From positions 34,512 to 98,511 of the forward strand of contig CAZTOW010000036.1 in the NCBI GenBank assembly GCA_964615375.1: a stretch of DNA of 64,000 nucleotides, written 5' to 3'. The first letter of the stretch is position 1. Each line of letters opens with the position of its first letter. Positions 45,202 to 52,569 of the stretch are shown one piece after another. This stretch comes from CAZKWG01 sp964615375. Lineage in GTDB: Bacteria; Myxococcota_A; UBA796; CAZKWG01. A program made the position numbers and the translations under genes. Under the pieces are notes generated by a model, which saw nothing but the letters and a program-made list of their open reading frames with translations, was not told where the DNA came from and searched no databases.

Positions 45202-45858
45202 GTGCGCTTCCTCGACGTGGGCCAGGAGGCCCGAGGCGTCATCGCCATCGGTCAGATCGCCACGGGCGTCGTCGCGGTCGGCCAGGTCGCGACCGGGGTG
45301 GTGGCCGTCGGGCAGGGCGCCCGCGGCATCTTCGTGCTGGGCCAGGGGGCCATCGGCGTCGTCGCCGTCGGCATGGGCGCCGTGGGCCTGCTGTACACGG
45401 TGGCGATGATGGGGGCGGGCGGGCGCGGCGTCGGCGGCGTGATCCCGCTCACGCCCTCGCTGGGGCCGAGCTACCGGCTGCCCCGGCTCGGGCTGGAGGC
45501 GGGCGGCGGCTGGGTCAAGGGTCGGCTCGTCCCGGGCGAGGGCGGGCGCGCCCGTCTGGAGGTCCCCGGGGTGCCGGCCCGGCTGGCGGCGTGCCTGCGG
45601 GGCGCGGCGGACGCGGCCACGACCGAGGGCGCGCGTGAGGTGCTGGCCGAGCTCCGCCCTGACGGCGAGGGCATGACGGCGGTGGACCTGCGCGCCGTGC
45701 CCCGCAGCCGGCTGGGGCGGCCCGGCTGGTGGCTGATCTGGACCCTGCAGAGCCTCGGGCTGCTGGCCCTGAGCGCGCTCGTCTGGGTGGTCTGCGTGTT
45801 CCCGCTCCTGCCCCTCTTCGGGCTCCGGCTCAAGCTGCCCCCCTGGCTGATCTCATGA
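45202..45858 (+). CDS. Membrane protein with N-terminal decapeptide repeats
   Basis: Residues 8-67 of this 218-residue protein are six copies of a ten-residue unit approximating AxGVVAVGQx (ARGVIAIGQI, ATGVVAVGQV, ATGVVAVGQG, ARGIFVLGQG, AIGVVAVGMG, AVGLLYTVAM). The regular Gly and Val pattern could form a beta-solenoid or a tight glycine-zipper membrane bundle. The middle part is soluble-looking (PSYRLPRLGLEAGGGWVKGR), and a transmembrane hairpin lies at about 178-210. Its stop overlaps the start of the DUF4846 gene (ATGA). Confidence 0.85.
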   Translation: MRFLDVGQEARGVIAIGQIATGVVAVGQVATGVVAVGQGARGIFVLGQGAIGVVAVGMGAVGLLYTVAMMGAGGRGVGGVIPLTPSLGPSYRLPRLGLEAGGGWVKGRLVPGEGGRARLEVPGVPARLAACLRGAADAATTEGAREVLAELRPDGEGMTAVDLRAVPRSRLGRPGWWLIWTLQSLGLLALSALVWVVCVFPLLPLFGLRLKLPPWLIS

Positions 45859-46745
45859 TCGTCGCCCTCCTGCTCGCCTGCGCGGCCTCGGTGGCCGATC
45901 CTCCGGCCGAGCCCGCCGTGGAGCCCGCCGCCCCCGCCGCGGAGCCCGTCGCCCCGGCCGCCCCCGCGGAGCCCGCCTGGCCCGCCGACCCGGCGGCCTA
46001 CCCTTTCCGCGACTCGAGCCTCCCCTACGAGCCCCTCTGGTCCCGCCTCCCGCCCCCGGACGGCTTCGCTCGCGCCGAGGAGGAGGGCTACGCCGCCTGG
46101 ATCCGCGCGCTCCCCCTGCGCCCCGCCGGCACGCCGCTGCGCACCTGGCGCGGGGACACGCTGTGGTCGGGGGAGGATCCGCGCCTGCTGGCGGTGGTGG
46201 ACCTGCCCGTGAGCGCGGCCGACCTCCAGCAGTGCGCCGACACCGTCATCCGCCTGCGCGCCGAGTGGGCCTGGTCGCGCCAGGACGCCAGCGTGGGCTT
46301 CCGCTACACCAGCGGCCACCTCAGCTCCTGGTCGGGGTGGGCCCGCGGCGAGCGCCCCGTCGTCTCGGGGAGCAAGGTCAGCTTCGTGCGCTCGGCCGGC
46401 GCCGACGCCAGCCGGGAGAGCTACGAGCGCTGGATGGACAAGGTCTTCACCTACGCCGGCACTTACTCGCTCTCCAAGGAGGGGCGCGCCGTGCCCGCCG
46501 CCGAGCTGCGCCCCGGCGACTTCCTCAGCCTCGGCGGCAGCCCTGGCCACGCGCTGGTCGTCCTGGACGTGGCCCGCGACCCGGCCGGCGAGGCCGTCGC
46601 CCTCATCGGCGAGGGCTACATGCCCGCCCAGGACCTGCACCTGCTCCGCGGCCCCCTGGACGGCTGGTGGCCGGTCTCCGCCCCGCTGGACGTGCCGACC
46701 TGGCCCGAGCCCTTCCCCTGGTCGGTCCTGCGGCGCTGGGGCTGA
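45855..46745 (+). CDS. DUF4846 family secreted protein
   Basis: ATG 45855 overlaps the previous stop. The 296-residue product has a lipoprotein-like signal (ALLLACAA) and an Ala/Pro linker. The DUF4846 pattern follows: EGYAAWIRALPLRPAGT, AVVDLPVSAADLQQCADTVIRLRAEW, FTYAGTYSLSKEG, LRPGDFLSLGGSPGHALVVLDVA, GEGYMPAQDLHLL. The family's biochemical role is unknown, though the His and Cys positions suggest an enzyme. It is probably periplasmic. Three 12-bp tandem repeats follow its stop. Confidence 0.85.
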   Translation: MIVALLLACAASVADPPAEPAVEPAAPAAEPVAPAAPAEPAWPADPAAYPFRDSSLPYEPLWSRLPPPDGFARAEEEGYAAWIRALPLRPAGTPLRTWRGDTLWSGEDPRLLAVVDLPVSAADLQQCADTVIRLRAEWAWSRQDASVGFRYTSGHLSSWSGWARGERPVVSGSKVSFVRSAGADASRESYERWMDKVFTYAGTYSLSKEGRAVPAAELRPGDFLSLGGSPGHALVVLDVARDPAGEAVALIGEGYMPAQDLHLLRGPLDGWWPVSAPLDVPTWPEPFPWSVLRRWG

Positions 46746-46750
46746 GGGCT

Positions 46751-46786
46751 ATCTTCCTGGTCATCTTCCTGGTCATCTTCCTGGTC
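46751..46786. repeat. Three tandem ATCTTCCTGGTC repeats
   Basis: Three exact 12-bp units fill the 39-bp gap between the convergent DUF4846 and pseudokinase genes, ending inside the pseudokinase stop. A related 12-mer repeat is at 50633-50656. Confidence 0.9.
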
Positions 46787-48353
46787 ATGTCCGCCGGATG
46801 CTCGCTTGCGGCTGCGCTTCCTCCTTGCGCACCTCCAGCCGTAGGGTGATCGGGCTCCCCAGCACCTCGTCGGCGAGGATCGCGCTGGGGTGGAGCGCCC
46901 GCCCGCCGTGCGTGAGGCGCCAGGCCGCCGAGGGGAGCCCGAGGGCGTCTACGAGCGCCGCCACCAGCGAGCTGACCGGCACCGCCAGCCCCACGGGGAC
47001 CTGCACCCGCCGCCCTCTTCTCCAGGCGAAGCTGTCGATGTCAATGTCTGCGAACGCCCCCTGGTTGGGGACGAAGCGCAGCCGCAGGGGGGCGGCCGGA
47101 TCCACGTCGAGGAGGCGCGCGCCGCCGGGGAGGGCGCGACCGCGCTGCTCGAGCCGGTACCAGCCGCGGAGCTGCCCGGAGACCTCCAGCGGGATGGGCA
47201 CGGCGCTGCCAATGAGCGCGGCGGCGGCCTCGGCGCAGAGGACATCGCCCCGCCACCGGGCGGTGATCGTGCGGTCACCCAGCTCCACGCTATAGGTGCG
47301 CTCCAAGGTGGGATCGGGGCCTGGGGGCGGAGGGTTCAGCATCGCGGGCGGGGGGGCGTCCGCGCTCCGCGGGCGGCGCGGGCCCGAGAGCGCGCGCCCA
47401 CGAGCGCCCGGCTCGGTGCGCACGGACTCGGTGACCGCGACGTCCGACCACACGGGCTGTCGCCGCAGGGCGGGGCGGAGGCGCGCCAGCAGCTCCTGGA
47501 GGCTGGGGCCCTTCGCCTCGGGCCCGCACAGCAGCCGCTGGGTCTCCTCGAGGAAGCTCAGGCCCGAGACGTGGCGCTCCTCCGGGTGGCGGCGCAGGGC
47601 GCGCGACAGGAGCTGCCGGATGCCCTCGGGGACCTGCTCGCGGAAGGCGAACAGGCGCCGGGAGCCCTCGCCGCGGGCCGCCTGCTGGCGGATCTCCTGG
47701 ACCAGCCCGTCGAAGACGGGGCGCCCGGTCATCAGCTCGAAGGCGATGAGGGCCAGGGCGTAGAGGTCGCTGCTGAGGCCCTCACGACCGCCCATGAGCC
47801 GCTCGGGAGGGCAGTAGCGGAAGGTGTCGGCCGCGGGGAGGAGCTTCGGGTCCTCATGGAAGGTGAGCAGCTCGACGGGGGGGAGCCCGGCGCCGATGAT
47901 CAAGGTCTGAGCGCGCTCGTCGAGCAGCAGGCGCCAGGGGTTCAGGCCGCCGTGCGAGAGCACCCCCGCCGTGGCCCCGGACTCCGCCGCCTCCACGAGG
48001 GTCAGAGCCGCGCCATAGAGCAGCTCCAACGCCGCGCGTGGGCTGCCCGACTCGCTCCGCTGGGCCAGGACGGCGCTGAGCTCGCCGAGCGCCCAGCTCT
48101 TGCCGGTCTGATAGACGAAGGCCCCCTGCGCGCGGTCCTGGTGGACGAGCTCGGCGAGGCCGTCCACCAGCGGCACCTCCAGGAAGCTCCGCAGGCCGCC
48201 CGAGGGCAGCTCCAACGCGGGGTGTTCGCGGTAGAGCGGGTGGAAGACCACCGCCGTGTAGACGCGGCCGTCCTGTGCGCTCAGCTCGACCAGATCCGCG
48301 CCGGGCCCCTGGATCGTGACGCCTGTCGAGACGAAGCTCCCTGTCTTCTGCAT
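46785..48353 (-). CDS. Pseudokinase with C-terminal ubiquitin-like domains
   Basis: The 522-residue protein shows a Ser/Thr-kinase C-lobe: YCPPERLMGG, SSDLYALALIAFELMTGRPVF and RALRRHPEERH. The catalytic loop is HGGLNPWRLLLD (134-145), so HRD-Asp, Lys and Asn are all replaced, and DFG is IGAG (153-156). A Pro/Arg linker (about 305-345) leads to two beta-grasp, ubiquitin-like segments; the second ends LGLPSAAWRLTHGGRALHP and SPITLRLEV. It is cytosolic with no membrane helix. It is the last gene of the minus-strand set with an active kinase, an OmpA-like protein and a FecR/LysM protein. Confidence 0.82.
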   Translation of the reverse strand: MQKTGSFVSTGVTIQGPGADLVELSAQDGRVYTAVVFHPLYREHPALELPSGGLRSFLEVPLVDGLAELVHQDRAQGAFVYQTGKSWALGELSAVLAQRSESGSPRAALELLYGAALTLVEAAESGATAGVLSHGGLNPWRLLLDERAQTLIIGAGLPPVELLTFHEDPKLLPAADTFRYCPPERLMGGREGLSSDLYALALIAFELMTGRPVFDGLVQEIRQQAARGEGSRRLFAFREQVPEGIRQLLSRALRRHPEERHVSGLSFLEETQRLLCGPEAKGPSLQELLARLRPALRRQPVWSDVAVTESVRTEPGARGRALSGPRRPRSADAPPPAMLNPPPPGPDPTLERTYSVELGDRTITARWRGDVLCAEAAAALIGSAVPIPLEVSGQLRGWYRLEQRGRALPGGARLLDVDPAAPLRLRFVPNQGAFADIDIDSFAWRRGRRVQVPVGLAVPVSSLVAALVDALGLPSAAWRLTHGGRALHPSAILADEVLGSPITLRLEVRKEEAQPQASIRRT

Positions 48354-48425
48354 TCAACACCCCGAGGCGGCCGGTCAAGAGGTCGACGCGCCCCTGGGCA
48401 GTCTAACTGGGCCTCGCCGCCCTGC

Positions 48426-49439
48426 TCAAGGCCCCACCCCCGCCGGGAAGTCCAGCCGGCGCGGATCGCTGGGTACACCGATGAACCCGGTGCGATCGAT
48501 GGAGGCCACCCGCCACCACAGCCCCGGCACGCGGAAGGGCAGCATCAGGTACTCGGGCGCCCACACGGGAGAGGCGGACTCCTCCACCAGCACGGTGTCG
48601 TTGAAGCTCGGGGTCAGCGCGATCTCGACGCGGTAGCCCAGCGCGCGCTCCACCGGGGTCCAGGAGAACTCGGGCACGCGCAGGCGCTCGCCGTCCTCCG
48701 GGGCGATCTGCTCGCCGGGGGGGAGCAGGGCGATGGGCGCGTCCGGGGCCTGACCCTGGCGCACGCGGCTGCCCTGCCCGGCGCCGACCTGGACCTCCGC
48801 GCCGCCGCCCAGCATGGACACCGCGCTGTAGAGCGCCTCCGTGCGCGTGGCGGCCCCCTCGACGTGGACGCGGAAGCCGCCCGCGTCGCCGGTGGTGAGC
48901 CCGTCCCGGGTGCGGACGGTCACGGTGCCCGCGCCCATGGTCCGCCCGTCCTGCACGCTCACCGAGCCCCGCTGCACGGAGATGAGGGAGCGCCGCACGC
49001 CGGGGGCCGCGGCGGTGGCCTCCACCACCATGCAGGTGCTGGGCAGCAGGTTGACGTCGTCGTGGCGCCGCCCGTCCAGGTCCAGGGCCAGCCGGACCGT
49101 GGCGTAGCTCTCCTCGGCCGTGCAGAGCACCGTGCCCGCGGGCAGGGAGAGGCCGGGGGCCAGGGCGTCGGGCCTCGCCCCGGGGCGCCGCACCTCGCCG
49201 CTCCCGTAGGCGCTCAGCACCAGGGCGTCCTGGCTCGCCCCGCCCAGCGCCCCGGGCAGGGTGAGCACCGCGCCCACGGCGGGCTCGCCCACCGGACCGA
49301 GCCCGTTCTGCGCGCGGATCGCGGCGGCCAGCGCGGGATCTCCCAGGGCGGCGGCGATGGACTCCACGGTGTCGCCCGCGCCCACCACGACGTGACCGCC
49401 CGCGAGGGCCTCCACACAGAGGATCAGGAGCGCGATCAC
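48426..49439 (-). CDS. Secreted LysM + FecR-domain protein
   Basis: The 337-residue product starts at GTG overlapping the OmpA-like gene stop (GTGA). A signal peptide is followed by a LysM-type module (GHVVVGAGDTVESIAAALG, AVGAVLTLP), then a FecR-like domain (VLCTAEESYATVRLALDLDG, SVQRGSVSVQDGRTMGAGTVTVRT, FRVHVEGAATRTEALYSAV). The C-terminal fibronectin-type strand block has LRVPEFSWTPVERALGYRVEIA. LysM binds peptidoglycan, and FecR domains often work with envelope sensing. Coupling to OmpA and a kinase suggests a cell-wall-linked sensor. Confidence 0.87.
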   Translation of the reverse strand: MIALLILCVEALAGGHVVVGAGDTVESIAAALGDPALAAAIRAQNGLGPVGEPAVGAVLTLPGALGGASQDALVLSAYGSGEVRRPGARPDALAPGLSLPAGTVLCTAEESYATVRLALDLDGRRHDDVNLLPSTCMVVEATAAAPGVRRSLISVQRGSVSVQDGRTMGAGTVTVRTRDGLTTGDAGGFRVHVEGAATRTEALYSAVSMLGGGAEVQVGAGQGSRVRQGQAPDAPIALLPPGEQIAPEDGERLRVPEFSWTPVERALGYRVEIALTPSFNDTVLVEESASPVWAPEYLMLPFRVPGLWWRVASIDRTGFIGVPSDPRRLDFPAGVGP

Positions 49440-50653
49440 GGGCGCTCTCCGGCGGGGACGGCGCGGACGGTGGCGACGCGGTGCTGGGTGGGGTCCTCGC
49501 CCTCCCGGAGCGCGGGGGCCACGAGGGCGGGCAGCACGCGCACCCGGGCCCCGGGGACCCCGGCGGCGACGAGCAGCGCGGCCCCGGCGCGGGCGCGCTC
49601 GTCGGCCAGACGCAGGTTGTCCGCCTGATCTCCCTCGGGGGAGGCCGAGCCCTGGACCTCGAATCCCCAGTCGCCCGCCATGCGCCCGAGCTCCTGGAGC
49701 CGGGCCCGGTCCTCCGCCGAGACCCGGCTGGAGCCGACCTCGAAGCGCAGCACCACGGGCGCGGGATCGGGCAGGCGCACCCAGAGCGCGAGCCCGTTGC
49801 TGACCACCGCCTCGCGCGTCACCTGCCGCCCGCCCCCGGTGGCCGAGACGCGGATCAGGCCCTCGCGGGCGTTGAGCACCGCCACCCCGTCCCCGCCCAG
49901 GCTCAGGGGCCGTCCGTCCACCAGCACCCGGTCCCCGGGGCGCGCGGCGATCACCAGCGAGCCCTGGCGCGGCGCCTCCTGGAGGGCGACGGTCCCCCCC
50001 GGCTCCAGGTGGACCTGCGCCGGGAGGTAGCCGCGGGCGACCACCTGGGCCTCCACCCCGGGGTCCAGCGAGCCCAGCGCGCGCGCGGCCTCGGCGGGCG
50101 GCATCCAGGCGCAGATCGGGTGCGGGAGCCAGATCAGGGCCTCGGGCGGCGTGACGTCGAGGGTGGGCTCGGCGAGGACCACGGGGGCCGGGGCGGGCTG
50201 GGGCTCGGGCTCGGGGCGCAGCCAGACCGAGCCGAGGGTGAGCTGGAAGCCGGCGGGGCTCACCCCGTCCAGCAGCAGGCGCCCCTGGAGCCGGGCCTGC
50301 AGATCCCGCCGCCGAGGCAGCTCCACCGCCACCCCCGCCGCGCCCTCCGGGTAGACCCCGTCGCGCAGCCCGAGCCCGTAGCCCACCACCAGCGAGACCC
50401 CGCCGCGATCCGGCTCGGGCCGGGGCACCTGCAGCCGCAGCTCGGGCCGCAGCCCGAGGCGCGGGCTCCCCGCCGCGGTCACCCCGCCCTGCAGCACACC
50501 CTCCAGCTGAAGGACCGGGCTGAGCGCCTCGCCCACGGTCAGGCCCGCGCCCAGGGCGCGCTGGGTCTCGGCGTTGCCCGCCTCCAGGAGCGCGTGCATC
50601 TCCAGCTCGGGCGCGGCGCGCGCGACGCGGGTCAGGATCATGACCAGGATCAT
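49436..50653 (-). CDS. OmpA-family peptidoglycan-associated protein
   Basis: I place the start at ATG 50653, leading into a short signal peptide (MILVMILTRVARAAPE). A GGAGG site lies 17 bases upstream and a CTG 5 bases after that site is a less likely alternative. The 405-residue product has an N-terminal beta-rich outer-membrane-like part (LVVGYGLGLRDGVYPEGAAGVAV), PEGA-like segments (GSLVIAARPGDRVLVDGRPL), and a C-terminal OmpA domain (VVLRFEVGSSRVSAEDRARL, VQGSASPEGDQADNLRLADERA). The domain binds peptidoglycan. It starts 8 bp after the kinase gene. Confidence 0.87.
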   Translation of the reverse strand: MILVMILTRVARAAPELEMHALLEAGNAETQRALGAGLTVGEALSPVLQLEGVLQGGVTAAGSPRLGLRPELRLQVPRPEPDRGGVSLVVGYGLGLRDGVYPEGAAGVAVELPRRRDLQARLQGRLLLDGVSPAGFQLTLGSVWLRPEPEPQPAPAPVVLAEPTLDVTPPEALIWLPHPICAWMPPAEAARALGSLDPGVEAQVVARGYLPAQVHLEPGGTVALQEAPRQGSLVIAARPGDRVLVDGRPLSLGGDGVAVLNAREGLIRVSATGGGRQVTREAVVSNGLALWVRLPDPAPVVLRFEVGSSRVSAEDRARLQELGRMAGDWGFEVQGSASPEGDQADNLRLADERARAGAALLVAAGVPGARVRVLPALVAPALREGEDPTQHRVATVRAVPAGERP

Positions 50654-50656
50654 GAC
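50633..50656. repeat. Two tandem CAGGATCATGAC repeats at OmpA gene start
   Basis: Two exact 12-bp units plus a decayed third (CAGGTTCAG) code the start of the signal peptide and include both possible ATG starts. The units resemble those at 46751-46786 (shared core ATGACCAGGA). Confidence 0.85.
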
Positions 50657-50661
50657 CAGGT

Positions 50662-52449
50662 TCAGGGTGACCTCCAGCCGCTCACCAGGAGGGAGCGCCC
50701 GCCCAGCCGGGTGACGAAGCGCCCGCTCAGGCGCTCCATCGAGGGCTCCAGCGTGAGCGTGTAGTCGCCCGCGTCGGGCCCCTCGATGCCGTCGGAGAGG
50801 GTGATCGTGCGGGTCGCGGCGTTGAAGGCGCCGCTGACGGGCGTGACCACGGGCGTGGCGCCGGCGCTGAGCCGCACGGCGATCTCCCCCACCAGGGCGT
50901 CGGGGCTGCCGCGCAGCGTGAGCGTGGCGGGGCGCCCCCCGAAGCTGGCGGTCCATGTCCCCAGCGGCGGCGTCAGGGCGGCCTGCTCCGGCGCGGCCTG
51001 CTCGGGCGCTGTTGGCGGGGTGCTGGACCGGGCCGAGGCGCGGGGGGCGCGGGCGGCGGCCGCCGGCTCCGGGCTGGGGGGAGCCTGCTCGGGCGGGCTC
51101 GCCTCGGGCGCGGGCGCGCTGGGGGGCGCGACGGCGGCGGGGGCGGTGGAGGCCAGCGTCGCGGGCGCGGGCTCCACCTCGGGCGGCGTCTGGGCGAAGC
51201 GCGTCCCCAACCACCAGGCCCCCGCCGAGAGCGCCAGGATCACGGCGACGGGGACGAGCCGGGGCGTGGCGGGGAGCGGGCTCGGCCGCGGCGCGGGGGG
51301 CTCTTTGGGCGGAGCTGACACCACCGGCGGTGTCGCGGGCGGTGTCGCGGGCGGTGTCACGGGCGGCGCCGGCGCGACCGGCCTCGCCCGCCCGAGCGTG
51401 GAGGCCTCCCCCGGGGCCAGGCCCTCGTCGAAGATCGTCGCGCCCAGGGCGTCCGGCGGGCCGTCGTCTCCGAGCAGCCCGAAGCCCGTCTCCATCAGGG
51501 TGACGGCGTGGTTCGTGGCCTCGATGACGGATCGCGGCGTCAGCGCGCCCCGACCTGGGGGCAGGCCCTGCGCGCTGAGCGCGTCGGCGGGGGCCGGGAA
51601 GCTCTCGGGGCGGAGGGGATCGTAGGGGCGCAGCGCCTCGCCCTCGTCCAGCGCCCCCAGCAGCGCCGTCGCCATCGCGCGGGCGTCGGGGAAGCGCTCG
51701 GCCGGATCGCGGGCCACCGCGCGCTGAAGCACGGGCTTGAGCGCGTCGGGCACGCCCTCCCAGCGCTCCGAGCCGGGCTCCTCCAGGAAGAGGTCGATGG
51801 GCGAGCGGTCGGTCAGCAGGTTGTAGAGCGTGCTGCCCACGGCGTAGATGTCGGCGCGCACCCCCACCGAGCGCGCGTCCAGCCGCTGCTCGGGCGGCAT
51901 GTAGGAGAGCGAGCCCATGGCCGAGCCCACCCGGGTGGTGCGCACGGCGTCGTCCGACGTGATGAGCGCGATCCCGAAGTCGGCCAGCAGGGCGGCGCCG
52001 TTCCTGTCCAGCAGGATGTTCTGCGGCTTGACGTCGCGGTGGACGACCCCGGCCGCGTGCGCCGCCGAGAGCGCGGACAGGATCTGGATGGCGTAGCGGA
52101 CCGCGAGGTCAGGGGGCATGGGCCCATGAGCGTCCAGCCAGGCCGAGAGGCTGCCGCCCTCGCAGAGCTCCATGACGACGTAGTCGGTGTCGCCCGCCTC
52201 CAGCACGTCGTAGACGCGCAGGATGTTGGGGTGGCCGATGCGGGCCATGGCCTGGGCCTCGGCGTAGAGGCGGCGGCGCAGGGACTGGCGGGCGTCCTCG
52301 TTGGGCGCGATCACCTGCTTGAGCGCGCGCTTGACGCCCAGCAGGGTGTCCTGGGCCTCGTAGACGGTCGCGGCCCCTCCCTGACCGATGATGGGGCCCA
52401 GCTCGAAGCGCCCGATCCGCCGCGGCGGCGGGCTGTTCACGGCGCGCAC
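50662..52449 (-). CDS. Ser/Thr protein kinase with single membrane helix and exported domain
   Basis: The 595-residue protein has a complete kinase domain at about 13-270: Gly-loop IGQGGAATVYEA, Lys44 (RALKQV), HRDVKPQN (Asp139), DFG (157-159) and MPPEQR. A Pro/Ala-rich linker is followed by a transmembrane helix (about 398-416), then after another Pro/Ala linker an outer domain (LGTWTASFGGRPATLTLRG … VSGWRSP) with a lipocalin-like 'GTW' opening. This is the PknB-type receptor-kinase architecture. It heads the cluster with OmpA-like, FecR/LysM and pseudokinase genes and may sense the cell wall. Confidence 0.93.
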   Translation of the reverse strand: MRAVNSPPPRRIGRFELGPIIGQGGAATVYEAQDTLLGVKRALKQVIAPNEDARQSLRRRLYAEAQAMARIGHPNILRVYDVLEAGDTDYVVMELCEGGSLSAWLDAHGPMPPDLAVRYAIQILSALSAAHAAGVVHRDVKPQNILLDRNGAALLADFGIALITSDDAVRTTRVGSAMGSLSYMPPEQRLDARSVGVRADIYAVGSTLYNLLTDRSPIDLFLEEPGSERWEGVPDALKPVLQRAVARDPAERFPDARAMATALLGALDEGEALRPYDPLRPESFPAPADALSAQGLPPGRGALTPRSVIEATNHAVTLMETGFGLLGDDGPPDALGATIFDEGLAPGEASTLGRARPVAPAPPVTPPATPPATPPVVSAPPKEPPAPRPSPLPATPRLVPVAVILALSAGAWWLGTRFAQTPPEVEPAPATLASTAPAAVAPPSAPAPEASPPEQAPPSPEPAAAARAPRASARSSTPPTAPEQAAPEQAALTPPLGTWTASFGGRPATLTLRGSPDALVGEIAVRLSAGATPVVTPVSGAFNAATRTITLSDGIEGPDAGDYTLTLEPSMERLSGRFVTRLGGRSLLVSGWRSP

Positions 52450-52569
52450 ACGCGAGGGCGCACGCTCCCGTGCCCCTCCGAGCCCGATCCGATCTGTTCT
52501 GCTGGGCGCCTCACGCCCCGAGCGTAGCCGAAGCCCCCGCCCAGGGCAACGCGGGCCCCCCGGGGCCCC

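Noticed and set aside
46890..49628. A 912-codon plus-strand frame opposite the pseudokinase and FecR genes
   Set aside because: It has no recognisable domain and low-complexity composition. The minus-strand genes have family motifs, ribosome sites and overlapping start/stop codons.
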